Shown one piece after another: positions 40,723-49,882 of a DNA stretch of 64,000 bases (its first letter is position 1; every line of letters begins with the position of its first letter). Below the pieces are notes generated by a model that saw only the letters and a program-made list of their open reading frames with translations, was not told where the DNA came from and did no database searches. The position numbers and the translations under genes are program-made. The stretch comes from Bacteroidota bacterium (lineage in GTDB: Bacteria > Bacteroidota > Bacteroidia > Cytophagales > Cyclobacteriaceae), in contig JAEYWY010000026.1 of NCBI GenBank assembly GCA_023428695.1, forward strand, positions 248,001 to 312,000. Direction: 5' to 3'.

Positions 40723-42654
40723 TTACATTTCTCTTGGAGCAGGGATCTTATTTCGCAGGTGCTTCTCGAAGAAGCCCTCCATCGCCCGGTAGAACTCGAA
40801 CCGGTTTTCTTCATTGTAAAATCCGTGCCCTTCATTATCCTTGACGATGTATTCCACGGTTACGCCGCGCTGCCGCAGGGATTCGACGATCTGGTCCGAT
40901 TCAGCCTTGTTGACACGTGGATCGTTTGCGCCTTGGGCAACAAGCAGCGGGCATTTGATTTTGTCCACGTGAAATGCGGGGGATACTTCCGCGAGCATAA
41001 GGCTGTCCTTTTTCGGGTCGCCGACCATTTCATAAAGCATTGCCCTGAATGGTTCCCAGTACGGGGGAATAGTGTTCATGAACGTAAACATGTTTGATAC
41101 GCCAACGTAGTCGACAGCACATGAATACAGGTCGGGTGTACGCGTTATTCCTGCGAGTGTTGCGTATCCGCCATAACTTCCGCCATAAATCGCTATGCGG
41201 GTGGAGTCAGCAATACCTTCGCTGATCAGCCATTTCACACCGTCTGTAATATCGTCCTGCATTTTACGGCCCCATTCGCGGAAGGAGGATTCCCAGAACT
41301 TCCTTCCATAACCGGTTGATCCACGGAAATTCATTTGCAGGACGGCATACCCGCGGTTTGCAAGAAACTGGCACTCGGGATTGAAGCCCCACGAATCACG
41401 CGCCCACGGCCCGCCATGCGGATTGACCACCACGGGCAGATTAGTAGCAGGCACACCTTTCGGCAGTGTGAGGTAGCCATTGATTGTCAGACCATCGCGC
41501 GACGTGTACTTGATGGGCTTCATCGTCGCCATGTTGCTCTCTTCAAGCCATGGTTTGTAGTCAGCGAGTTTGGTGAACTTGTCACTTGCAACGTCGTAGA
41601 AATAATATCCGCCGAAGTATCGGTCACTGTATGCGTAAACAAGAAGCTTGTCTTCATTCAGGTTTTTGCGCGTAACAGTGAATACATAATCGGGAATCGC
41701 TTTACTGATTTTCTCTTCGATCTGGCGCGTTTCGTTGTCGAGATAATGCTTTTGCGGCTTGTCAGTTTCAAACTCAACTGTTGTGAGCACTTTACGTTTC
41801 CGTGAATAGTCAAGATTGGATATATCTACCTCCGGATTTTCGTAAATCACTCTCACTTCTTTTCCGGTGGCAGGATCGAATTCGACGAGCGCTGTTTTGT
41901 CGCGCCCCAGGTTTGAAATTGCATAAAGATTCCTGTTGTCGAATGTGAACAGAACCGGGAAGAGAGTCTCCTTGAAATTAGTCGTGATTACCGTGCGGAA
42001 TTTGTCGTTTTCGGTTTCACGGTAAAGAACGCTTGAGTTCACGCCATCACTTGTTACTGCGGCGCGAATACGACCATCGTGATCGGTTACCCATTGCGTT
42101 ATGTTGCCCGGGTTTTCCGCGACCAACTTCATTTCACCGGTTTCGGTGTTTAACAAGTACACATCAAAAATCTGAGGGTTGCGCTTGTTGTGCGAGATGA
42201 GCAATTCATTGGGGCGATCAACCAGCATATCCACGATTTCCGAGCGCACGCCGCTGAACGGTGTATGATCTTTAAGATCGGAACCGTCTGGCTTCACCGA
42301 CAGGATATGCAGATTTTCGTCTCCGCCGATATCCTTCACGTAGATGATTCGGTCATCGCTTTCCCATTCAGCATTGTAAATGCTCCGTTCCGTCTCGGTG
42401 GTGAGGGGCGTTGCGGTGGTGTCGCCTAACTTTTGAATAAACACGTTCATGCGACCCATATGCGGGGCGCGATAGATGATCATCTCACCATTGGGTGAAA
42501 TGCGAAATGCAGCGGTCTGGGGGTCCTTGAAGAATTCTTCCATCGCGACCGGCGTCGCTGGCGTTTCGGTTGCGGCCTTTTCGGGTGTACGACACTGTAA
42601 AAGGCAAATCAGGATAGATGACAACAATATTGTCATCAGGAGAAGTTTTTTCAT
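40723..42654 (-). CDS. S9-family prolyl oligopeptidase-like serine peptidase
   Basis: A 643-residue exported peptidase. The N-terminus is a signal with a cysteine (ICLLQC) that may be lipidated, though Gln before Cys is unusual. Residues about 40-385 form a beta-propeller gate (SPNGEMIIYRAP, YNAEWESDDRIIYVKD), and about 390-643 an alpha/beta hydrolase with nucleophile Ser in IYGGSYGGYA, Asp in AQGANDPRV and His in NEGHGFYNEENR. It likely cleaves proline-containing or acylated peptides in the periplasm. A TTTG lies at a -33 position upstream but the -7 is poor. Strong terminator downstream. Confidence 0.92.
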   Translation of the reverse strand: MKKLLLMTILLSSILICLLQCRTPEKAATETPATPVAMEEFFKDPQTAAFRISPNGEMIIYRAPHMGRMNVFIQKLGDTTATPLTTETERSIYNAEWESDDRIIYVKDIGGDENLHILSVKPDGSDLKDHTPFSGVRSEIVDMLVDRPNELLISHNKRNPQIFDVYLLNTETGEMKLVAENPGNITQWVTDHDGRIRAAVTSDGVNSSVLYRETENDKFRTVITTNFKETLFPVLFTFDNRNLYAISNLGRDKTALVEFDPATGKEVRVIYENPEVDISNLDYSRKRKVLTTVEFETDKPQKHYLDNETRQIEEKISKAIPDYVFTVTRKNLNEDKLLVYAYSDRYFGGYYFYDVASDKFTKLADYKPWLEESNMATMKPIKYTSRDGLTINGYLTLPKGVPATNLPVVVNPHGGPWARDSWGFNPECQFLANRGYAVLQMNFRGSTGYGRKFWESSFREWGRKMQDDITDGVKWLISEGIADSTRIAIYGGSYGGYATLAGITRTPDLYSCAVDYVGVSNMFTFMNTIPPYWEPFRAMLYEMVGDPKKDSLMLAEVSPAFHVDKIKCPLLVAQGANDPRVNKAESDQIVESLRQRGVTVEYIVKDNEGHGFYNEENRFEFYRAMEGFFEKHLRNKIPAPREM

Positions 42655-42723
42655 AATGATTGGGGATTGGAGAAAGTAAAGTTAACATTCCCTCAGTCAA
42701 ACCCAAGTGCGGGAAAGGGGGAT

Positions 42724-43182
42724 TTAGCGCAGGCGATTGGAGTCGCGTACGACGCGTTCGTCGCGGCGAATGAACCTCAATGCCAGCCAGTTAGCCAACA
42801 CGGCAACGGCAGGGAGCCAGATGCCTAATCCGTAGGTGCCACCCGAATTCTTGATGAACCCGGAGCCGAAATAAACCGCTGCCGCATATCCGCCAACGAG
42901 AACAAGGGAGTTAAGCGCACCCAGTTTGATTTGAAGTATTCTGTCCTTGTATTTCCGGATTTCGATGAACGCTATTGTTATACTGGCAATAAACAGAATG
43001 CCGGTCAACGCATAGGGAATGTACTCAAACGAGCGTTCCCCATCTTTTATGGAAACATATTGCAACGCATAGAGCCGATGTACTGTACCATTTTCCTCGG
43101 TTCCCCAAATAGGAAGAAAAATTGCGGCAATGAGACTAACGATGCCAATTGCCAGAAATACAGTTTGAATCCTTTGCCACAT
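42724..43182 (-). CDS. DUF4293 membrane protein
   Basis: A 152-residue protein with four membrane helices. It starts MWQRIQTVFLAIGIVSLIAAIFLPIW and later has TGILFIASITIAFIEIRKYKDRILQIKLGALNSLVLVG, the marks of the Bacteroidota DUF4293 family. Function unknown. The basic C-terminus (RFIRRDERVVRDSNRLR) should be cytoplasmic. A perfect -7 box is found 25 bases upstream. Confidence 0.85.
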   Translation of the reverse strand: MWQRIQTVFLAIGIVSLIAAIFLPIWGTEENGTVHRLYALQYVSIKDGERSFEYIPYALTGILFIASITIAFIEIRKYKDRILQIKLGALNSLVLVGGYAAAVYFGSGFIKNSGGTYGLGIWLPAVAVLANWLALRFIRRDERVVRDSNRLR

Positions 43183-43206
43183 GTGGGTGTTGCGTTAACT
43201 TGGTGG

Positions 43207-43214
43207 CAAAAGTA
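43207..43214 (-). promoter_or_regulatory. Bacteroidota -7 box for the DUF4293 gene
   Basis: The minus strand reads TACTTTTG, fitting TAnnTTTG; transcription would start about 20 bases before the ATG at 43182. No -33 match at 20 bases. Confidence 0.55.
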
Positions 43215-43251
43215 TAAATAATATCTAAACCGACAGGCCTTCGCTGCCGCA

Positions 43252-44445
43252 ATGAAATCAGCTTTTGTTTTAGACATTCTCCGGACACCGATCGGCAGGT
43301 ATGGCGGTGCGTTGTCATCAATCCGACCGGATGACCTTGCAGCTATCGTTATCAGAAAACTGGTTGAGCGAAATCCGCTCGTTGACCCTTCACGTATTGA
43401 GGACGTTTTTTTTGGGGCTGCGAATCAGGCTGGCGAAGACAACCGTAACGTTGCCCGAATGGCCTTGCTCCTTGCGGGTCTGCCCGTGACCGTGCCAGGT
43501 GTCACCATTAATCGCCTCTGTGCTTCCGGTCTCGACGCGATCGTGCAGGCTTCACGCGCAATAAAAAGCGGCGACGGCGAATTGTTTATTGCGGGCGGTG
43601 TTGAAAGTATGAGTCGCTCGCCTTTCGTAATGGCCAAACAGGAGCAACCTTTTTCGAGGCACGCGGAAATTTACGATACAACTATCGGCTGGCGTTTCAC
43701 CAATCCCGCGCTTGCGCAGATGTATCATCCATATTCAATGGGTGAAACTGCGGAGAACGTGGCTGAGCGATATAAAATCAGCCGGATTGATCAAGACGAG
43801 TTTGCACTGTCATCGCAGCGGAAGTATGCGGCGGCTAATTCGGCAGGGCGATTCAAATCGGAACGGGTTGAGGTTGCGTTGAGGAAAGGAACGAAAGAAG
43901 TCACTGTTACCGACGATGAACATCCGAGAGAGACGAGCCTCGAGAAGTTGGCATCGTTAAAGCCTGCATTCAGGGAGAACGGAACTGTTACAGCAGGGAA
44001 CTCGTCGGGTATAAACGATGGTGCGGCTGCATGTTTGTTGGGTAGTGAAGACATGTTAAAGGATATCAAAACTTCTCCGCTTGTAAGGATCGTTTCACAC
44101 GCAGTTGCAGGAGTTGATCCGTCGGAGATGGGAATGGGTCCTGTTCCTGCTGCGCGAAGAGCATTGCACCGCGCCGGACTTTCGGTCAAGGATTTGGGCC
44201 TGGTAGAATTGAATGAAGCATTTGCTTCGCAGGCCATCGCGTGCATCAGAGAACTTGACCTTGATCCGTCAGTGGTCAATGTTAACGGAGGCGCAATTGC
44301 AATAGGGCATCCGTTAGGGTGCAGTGGCGTGCGAATCAGCGCGACGCTCATCCACGAAATGGGCCGGCGAAAAGTCAGATACGGATTAGCGACAATGTGT
44401 ATTGGCGTGGGTCAGGGCGAGGCAGTCATATTTGAATTGTGCTAA
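43252..44445 (+). CDS. Acetyl-CoA acyltransferase (thiolase)
   Basis: A 397-residue thiolase. The acyl-accepting Cys is in TINRLCASGLDAI (near residue 88); the catalytic His lies in NGGAIAIGHPLGCSG and the base Cys in MCIGVGQGEAV. The N-terminus FVLDILRTPIGRYGG and the NEAFASQA segment are also typical. It is closest by eye to PcaF/3-oxoadipyl-CoA thiolases, but these are hard to separate from fatty-acid thiolases without a tree. It leads a tight array with truA and an ABC gene (15 and 0 bases apart), with no other beta-oxidation genes. Confidence 0.9.
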   Translation: MKSAFVLDILRTPIGRYGGALSSIRPDDLAAIVIRKLVERNPLVDPSRIEDVFFGAANQAGEDNRNVARMALLLAGLPVTVPGVTINRLCASGLDAIVQASRAIKSGDGELFIAGGVESMSRSPFVMAKQEQPFSRHAEIYDTTIGWRFTNPALAQMYHPYSMGETAENVAERYKISRIDQDEFALSSQRKYAAANSAGRFKSERVEVALRKGTKEVTVTDDEHPRETSLEKLASLKPAFRENGTVTAGNSSGINDGAAACLLGSEDMLKDIKTSPLVRIVSHAVAGVDPSEMGMGPVPAARRALHRAGLSVKDLGLVELNEAFASQAIACIRELDLDPSVVNVNGGAIAIGHPLGCSGVRISATLIHEMGRRKVRYGLATMCIGVGQGEAVIFELC

Positions 44446-44460
44446 GAAGCCAGTCAGCGT

Positions 44461-45240
44461 ATGCGTTACTTTTTTGAAATCAGCTACAACGGTTCCGCTT
44501 ATGCAGGCTGGCAATCACAACGCAACGCTACGGGTATCCAGACCGTTGTTGAAGAGTGTCTGTCCCTGCTGTTACGGGAAAAAGTTGAAATAACTGCCAG
44601 CGGCAGGACCGACGCCGGCGTTCATTGTGAGCAGCAGTTCTTTCACGCCGACATCGGGCAGGAAATAGAAAAAGCAGATATGATTCACCGGATGAATTCA
44701 TTTCTGCCGCGAGACATTGCAATTCTTGATATACTCAGGGTTAAGCCCGATGCAAACGCCCGCTACGATGCAATTGAGAGATCATACGTTTATCATATCA
44801 CACGTCAAAAAGACCCTCTCAGCGTAGGTTATGCATGGCATTTCTTCAAACCCCTGAATGTGACTTTGATGAATGAAGCAGCTGCACTGTTGCGCGGGAA
44901 ACAAGATTTTCAGTGCTTCAGCAAGGTAAAAACCAACGTAAATAACTTTATTTGCGACATCAAACGGGCATCCTGGCAAGAAACCGGTGAACGGCTTGAA
45001 TTTCACATCACGGCAAACCGGTTCCTGAGGGGAATGGTAAGAGCGATCGTTGGTACACTCGTTGACGTGGGCCAGGGAAAAACTTCTATCGAAAAATTCC
45101 GTGAAATACTGTCAACGCGCGACCGGCGCGAGGCGGGTGCCAACGTGCCTCCGGAAGGTCTTTTCCTGAAACAGGTCCGGTACCCTGCGGATATTTTTTT
45201 GGAAGAGAACTTTGCGAATCAACGATTAACAGACAACTAA
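44461..45240 (+). CDS. truA: tRNA pseudouridine synthase A
   Basis: Converts uridines 38-40 of tRNA anticodon arms to pseudouridine. The 259-residue protein has the catalytic Asp in ASGRTDAGVHCEQQ, the ISYNGSAYAGWQSQ start, YVYHITRQKDPLS, and the C-terminal FLRGMVRAIVGTLVDVG. Length is typical. It starts 15 bases after the thiolase gene, and its TAA stop directly touches the GTG start of the ABC gene, so the three appear cotranscribed. Confidence 0.96.
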   Translation: MRYFFEISYNGSAYAGWQSQRNATGIQTVVEECLSLLLREKVEITASGRTDAGVHCEQQFFHADIGQEIEKADMIHRMNSFLPRDIAILDILRVKPDANARYDAIERSYVYHITRQKDPLSVGYAWHFFKPLNVTLMNEAAALLRGKQDFQCFSKVKTNVNNFICDIKRASWQETGERLEFHITANRFLRGMVRAIVGTLVDVGQGKTSIEKFREILSTRDRREAGANVPPEGLFLKQVRYPADIFLEENFANQRLTDN

Positions 45241-47013
45241 GTGGACAAAGAGCAAATAAGCAGCGGAAATATAATTGACTGGTCCGTTCTGCGGCGGCTC
45301 ATGCGCTTCGTCAAACCGTACAAGGGAACCTTTGTATTGGTTATTGTACTCACTTTCCTCCTGGGAGTTTTTGCCCCCATACGACCGTTGTTTATTCAAT
45401 ACACGCTTGATCAACACGTAGCTGAAGGCAACTATGCGGCTATGGTAAATGTGATCATCCTGTTATTCGTATTGCTCATTGTTAACAGCATTGTTCAATA
45501 TGCGCACACATATCTTTCGGGGTGGCTGGGTCAGCAGGTAATACGGGATATTCGAAGTCGCCTTTATAAACATATTGTAAGCTTACGCCTACGCTTCTTC
45601 GATCGTACGCCTATTGGCCGTCTTGTCACGCGCACCATTTCCGATGTCGAGACGCTCTCCGATGTGTTCAGCGAAGGTCTTGCTGCCATGGTTGGCGATT
45701 TGCTGCAAATCATCTTTATCCTGGCGTTCATGTTTTGGCAGGACTGGAGGCTGGCGTTGTTAAGTCTTTCTACCATTCCGTTGTTGCTGATCAGCACGTA
45801 CGTATTCAAGGAGAAAATCAAAGTCGCATTCAATGATGTCCGCAACGCAGTGGCTAATCTCAACACCTTCGTTCAGGAACACCTCACGGGAATGAACGTC
45901 GTGCAGATATTCGGAAGCGAAAAACAGGAGTTCGCAAAATTCAAAGCGATCAATGATGAACATAAGCAGGCCAACCTGCGTTCCGTTCTTTATTATTCGA
46001 TTTATTTTCCGGTTGCGGAAATTATCGCAGCGGCTGGAATCGGATTGCTGGTGTGGTATGGTGCGAAAGGTGTGATCAACTATGAAGAAACCGGGATTAC
46101 GATCGGCAAGCTTATTGCGTTCATCATGTACATTCAAATGTTCTTCAGACCGATCCGCATGATCGCTGACCGATACAATACGCTTCAGATGGGAATCGTA
46201 AGTTCCTCCCGAATTCTGAATCTTCTCGACAATCAGGAGAACGTCCAGCACAACGGGACCCATATACCAACGCAGCTCAAGGGCGAAGTCAGTTTTGATA
46301 ACGTGTGGTTCGCCTACAACGAAGGCGAGTATGTATTGAAGGGCATCAACATCAACATACGCGCAGGCGAAACAGTTGCGCTTGTCGGCGCTACCGGAGC
46401 AGGGAAGTCATCCGTGATTAATTTGCTTAACCGCTTTTATGAAATCGAGCGTGGCTCAATCAGGATTGACGGAGTCGATGTTAAGGATTATGACCTCGGC
46501 AACCTTCGCAAGTGTATCGGTGTGGTACTTCAGGATGTATTCCTTTTCTCCGATACTATCCGGCAAAACATTACGCTGGGAAACAGTGACGTTACGGATG
46601 AACTGATCTGGCAGGCTGCTGATCTGGTTGGTGCACGGAAATTTATTGAACGTCTACCGGGACAACTCTCCTACAATGTGATGGAGCGGGGATCAACGTT
46701 ATCTGTCGGTCAGCGACAACTCATTTCATTTATTCGTGCGATGGTTTACGATCCGCGAATCCTTGTTTTGGATGAAGCCACTTCTTCCGTCGACTCCGAA
46801 ACGGAGGAAATGATTCAACAGGCTATCGGCAAGATGATGAAAGGGCGGACCGCGATCGTGATCGCCCACAGGCTCTCAACTATTCAAAAGGCAGACAAGA
46901 TTATCGTTCTTGATCATGGTGAGGTCAAGGAAGAAGGCACACATGAGGAATTGCTGGAAAAAGGCGGTTTTTACTTCCAACTCCACAAAATGCAGTACAA
47001 GGTGTTCGTTTAA
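45241..47013 (+). CDS. ABC half-transporter with LSVGQ signature
   Basis: A 590-residue protein with a six-helix membrane domain (about 20-320) and an ATP-binding domain. Walker A is GATGAGKSS, the signature is non-canonical LSVGQRQL, Walker B ILVLDEATSS keeps the catalytic Glu, and the switch His is in IAHRLST. In heterodimeric exporters (BmrCD, LmrCD, TM287/288) one subunit has an altered signature and the other an altered Walker B; the gene at 47924-49732 shows exactly the complementary change. It starts at GTG 45241, in contact with truA. Confidence 0.9.
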   Translation: MDKEQISSGNIIDWSVLRRLMRFVKPYKGTFVLVIVLTFLLGVFAPIRPLFIQYTLDQHVAEGNYAAMVNVIILLFVLLIVNSIVQYAHTYLSGWLGQQVIRDIRSRLYKHIVSLRLRFFDRTPIGRLVTRTISDVETLSDVFSEGLAAMVGDLLQIIFILAFMFWQDWRLALLSLSTIPLLLISTYVFKEKIKVAFNDVRNAVANLNTFVQEHLTGMNVVQIFGSEKQEFAKFKAINDEHKQANLRSVLYYSIYFPVAEIIAAAGIGLLVWYGAKGVINYEETGITIGKLIAFIMYIQMFFRPIRMIADRYNTLQMGIVSSSRILNLLDNQENVQHNGTHIPTQLKGEVSFDNVWFAYNEGEYVLKGININIRAGETVALVGATGAGKSSVINLLNRFYEIERGSIRIDGVDVKDYDLGNLRKCIGVVLQDVFLFSDTIRQNITLGNSDVTDELIWQAADLVGARKFIERLPGQLSYNVMERGSTLSVGQRQLISFIRAMVYDPRILVLDEATSSVDSETEEMIQQAIGKMMKGRTAIVIAHRLSTIQKADKIIVLDHGEVKEEGTHEELLEKGGFYFQLHKMQYKVFV

Positions 47014-47065
47014 TTCTTTATCGCCTAAAAACAAACATGGCTTCGCTGATCTTGCCAAAACGAAG

Positions 47066-47073
47066 TATATTTG
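47066..47073 (+). promoter_or_regulatory. -7 box next to the beta-barrel gene start
   Basis: TATATTTG, a perfect TAnnTTTG, ends only six bases before the ATG at 47080. Transcription would start within a few bases of the ATG, so the transcript would be nearly leaderless. TTCG lies 20 bases upstream as a weak -33. Confidence 0.55.
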
Positions 47074-47079
47074 TTATGA

Positions 47080-47823
47080 ATGGGCTATCGAGTCATCATT
47101 CTATTGATCCTCCTGACCTCCGTTGCTTCTGGCGTGATGGCGCAGTCGTCGCGTCCTTCCGGTAACAGAACGAAAAGCCTTTATACCCAGAAGCGGTTTA
47201 ATGTGAATGCTACACGCGTCCGTGGTGCGAAAGCAAAAATCGTTTGCCCCATCTTCGAACATAGCCGCTATCCGTATCAGGGTATTGGATTCAAGCTTGG
47301 TGATCCCTTCGGACTTACCTATAAGTTTTACGCGACGAAAAAACTTGCCTTCGTCCTTGATGCAGGGCGGCCGGCCAGCGGTTTATATAACCGATATTTC
47401 AGAGAAAAATTCGACGGATATATTTTGACCGATACATTCTCAACGGCTGAAGCGAGTATCACACCAATCACGCACAAGGTCAAGTCCGACATAATTCTTG
47501 AAGCAAAAGTGCTTTTTCATGTAGATGTAACAAAAATTGCTTCCGGGCTCCAAATGTACGTTGGCGGTGGGTGGGAGTGGAAGCGAACACGGCTTCAGTA
47601 TGACTATACCTATACCACAGGAGATTTCCGCGATGTCGACGACTTCGGCCGCTTTGAACGAACGCGTGTTACGATGGGCCCGCAGCTTGTTATGGGAATT
47701 GAGTACGCTTATTTCAGCATCCCCATCTCGGCGTTCATGGAACTCGAATATTTCTCCGACGTACAGGCCGACCCTGGATGGACGCGGCTCGAAGGCGGTG
47801 TCGGTCTCCGCTACATCTTTTGA
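47080..47823 (+). CDS. Outer-membrane beta-barrel protein
   Basis: A 247-residue protein with a signal peptide (VIILLILLTSVASGVMAQ, cleavage near MAQ-SS) and a series of amphipathic strands (GIGFKLGDPFGLTYKFYATKKLAFVLDAG, LQMYVGGGWEWKRTRLQYDYTY, GPQLVMGIEYAYFSIPISAFMELEYF) ending in VGLRYIF, the aromatic C-terminal signature of barrel assembly. It resembles small OmpW/PorT-like barrels of Bacteroidota. An upstream TGA in frame fixes the start. It is placed between two ABC half-transporter genes and could form an outer-membrane outlet, which is only positional inference. Confidence 0.82.
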   Translation: MGYRVIILLILLTSVASGVMAQSSRPSGNRTKSLYTQKRFNVNATRVRGAKAKIVCPIFEHSRYPYQGIGFKLGDPFGLTYKFYATKKLAFVLDAGRPASGLYNRYFREKFDGYILTDTFSTAEASITPITHKVKSDIILEAKVLFHVDVTKIASGLQMYVGGGWEWKRTRLQYDYTYTTGDFRDVDDFGRFERTRVTMGPQLVMGIEYAYFSIPISAFMELEYFSDVQADPGWTRLEGGVGLRYIF

Positions 47824-47932
47824 CCGCTGATTGACCGCTGATTAGGAGATTGCGCAGATTAGCATGATCATCTGTGGCTTCGCCACCGGCTAACCGCCGA
47901 ATCCTTCAATCCCTCAGTCTCAGTTATGAGGG
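47821..47932. repeat. Tandem repeat and small palindromes between convergent genes
   Basis: The 11-base unit TGACCGCTGAT occurs twice in tandem (47821-47831, 47832-47842); its first TGA is the stop codon of the barrel gene. It is followed by GCGCAGATTAG, CAGAT...ATCTG (47855-47874), GTGGC-TTC-GCCAC (47874-47886), and CCCTCA...TGAGGG (47911-47932), which reaches the end of the ABC gene. This resembles dispersed intergenic CGCTGATT/CGCAGATT elements seen in some genomes. The last palindrome may also stop transcription from both sides. Confidence 0.5.
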
Positions 47933-49732
47933 GCTTCCTTCCGTAGGCTCTTCCTCTTCTTCCAGATGTACTTGTTTTTCGTAGAGGTCGCGGTACACGC
48001 CACCCGCGTTCATCAGCGATTCGTGATCGCCCTGTTCCACGATCTCCCCATCAACAAGAACAATGATCTTGTTCGCAAGTTTCGCAGAAGAAACGCGGTG
48101 CGAAATAATAATCGACGTGCGACCCTGCATGATGCGCTTCATGCTGTTGAGGATGTTGTTCTCGGTTTTTGTATCAACGGCTGAGAGTGCATCATCGAGC
48201 ATCAGAATTTTTGGCTCCCGTACAATGGCTCTTGCAATTGAGACGCGCTGCTTCTGACCACCCGACAACGTGATACCTCTTTCACCCACGCGTGTTGCAA
48301 ATCCCTGTGGGAAATTCATGATGTTGTTGTAGACGTCGGCATCTTTCGCGGCCTGTAACACTTTCCCCTCTTCCGGCTGGTCCATACCGAAAGCGACGTT
48401 ATTGAAAATCGTATCACTGAAGAGAAATACGTCCTGCGGAACATAACCGATCTGACTCCTCAACGATGTTATGTTGTAGTCGGAAATCGGGATGTCGTCA
48501 ATCAGTACCGAACCGTCGCGAACATCGTAAAGTCGCGACACGAGATTGGCGATCGTACTCTTTCCCGATCCCGTTGTTCCGATGATAGCGAGTGATTCGC
48601 CCGGGTCAATACGGAATGAAACATTCTTGAGAGCTCGAATACCGGTGTCAGGATAAACGAAAGACACATCACGAAACTCAACCCTTCCCGAAATTTCCCT
48701 TACGAGATCTTTTTCAGAAACGATGTTGGTGGTTGTCCGCAGAAATTCATTGATACGTTTCTGGGATGCTTCGGCGCGCTGCACGAGACTGGTCGTCCAA
48801 CCTAAAGATGTTACAGGCCACGTAAGGAGGTTTACGTAGATGATGAATTCGGCAATGTTTCCGAATGTGAGATCCCCACGGATAACGCCAGCGCTACCGG
48901 CATACACGGTCAGTATTGTGCTCACGCCAATAAGCCCCATGATCAATGGATAAAACAACGCCTGAACTTTCGTAAGTCTCAAAGAGTGTCGGCGATAGGA
49001 TTCGCTTTCTTCATCAAAACGGGCCGTGCTTTCCTGCTCACGATGAAATGACTTCAATACGCGAATTCCACTGAACGCCTCCTGGACGAAAGTGGAAAGC
49101 CTTGACTGGCGGATTTGAATTTCCTCCGACCGCTTTTCGATTTTGTTGTTAACGAAGAAGATGCTCAATGAAAGTAACGGTAGCGGACTCAATGCATACC
49201 AGGTGAGTTCTGCGTGCTTCTCAAACATTATTGGAATAACCATGAGGAAGAGCGTCACGAGTGTAATTCCATACATTATCGCCGGACCGAGGTACATGCG
49301 CACACGACTGACATCTTCCGATATGCGGTTCATCAAATCGCCCGTGCTATTCCTCCTGTAAAAACTTAATGGCAGACTCTGATAGTGTTCAAAAATTTCA
49401 TTTTTCAGATCATACTCTATGAGGCGAGACATCACGATCAGCGTTTGCCTTACAAAATAGAGAAACAACCCACGAAGGAATGCCATGACCAGAATGAGTC
49501 CGGCGTAAATCAAAATCCCGAATGCAAACGCGGAAAAGAAACTACCCTGAACAGACGTCTTTTCGAGAGCCTGATAGATTCGGTAATTGTCCGTAACGAG
49601 ATCAAGGGCATGGCGCACGAGTTGTGCGGGCAGCACCTGGAACACGTTCGAGATGATAATGAACACGGTACCGAGCATCAGGTGCCACTTATATTTCAAC
49701 AAATATTTGTTCAGATACCGGAGTTCCTTCAT
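47924..49732 (-). CDS. ABC half-transporter with degenerate Walker B (Asp for Glu)
   Basis: A 602-residue exporter subunit: membrane domain about 15-315, Walker A GTTGSGKST, canonical signature LSGGQKQR, Walker B ILMLDDALSAVD where Asp replaces the catalytic Glu, and switch His in ISHRVSS. The Glu-to-Asp change is typical of the non-hydrolysing site subunit of heterodimeric exporters such as YheI/BmrC. The likely partner is the LSVGQ subunit at 45241-47013. The acidic C-terminus (LEEEEEPTEGSPS) is low in complexity. The start ATG 49732 faces leucine dehydrogenase with 150 bases between. Confidence 0.9.
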   Translation of the reverse strand: MKELRYLNKYLLKYKWHLMLGTVFIIISNVFQVLPAQLVRHALDLVTDNYRIYQALEKTSVQGSFFSAFAFGILIYAGLILVMAFLRGLFLYFVRQTLIVMSRLIEYDLKNEIFEHYQSLPLSFYRRNSTGDLMNRISEDVSRVRMYLGPAIMYGITLVTLFLMVIPIMFEKHAELTWYALSPLPLLSLSIFFVNNKIEKRSEEIQIRQSRLSTFVQEAFSGIRVLKSFHREQESTARFDEESESYRRHSLRLTKVQALFYPLIMGLIGVSTILTVYAGSAGVIRGDLTFGNIAEFIIYVNLLTWPVTSLGWTTSLVQRAEASQKRINEFLRTTTNIVSEKDLVREISGRVEFRDVSFVYPDTGIRALKNVSFRIDPGESLAIIGTTGSGKSTIANLVSRLYDVRDGSVLIDDIPISDYNITSLRSQIGYVPQDVFLFSDTIFNNVAFGMDQPEEGKVLQAAKDADVYNNIMNFPQGFATRVGERGITLSGGQKQRVSIARAIVREPKILMLDDALSAVDTKTENNILNSMKRIMQGRTSIIISHRVSSAKLANKIIVLVDGEIVEQGDHESLMNAGGVYRDLYEKQVHLEEEEEPTEGSPS

Positions 49733-49882
49733 GATATAATTTGGCGGTGATTTCTTTTAGCAAAATATCGTTCCAAAGCCCAATGCAAACGTTTGAAATC
49801 GGGTAATTTGCATAAAATTTTAAAGCTGTGCCGCGGCTTTGGCGGCGCTAAAACTACACAATCAAACGCAAAATGTTCTTGT

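Noticed and set aside
49830..49850. GCCGC...GCGGC hairpin before leucine dehydrogenase
   Set aside because: Only 5 bp and no supporting context.
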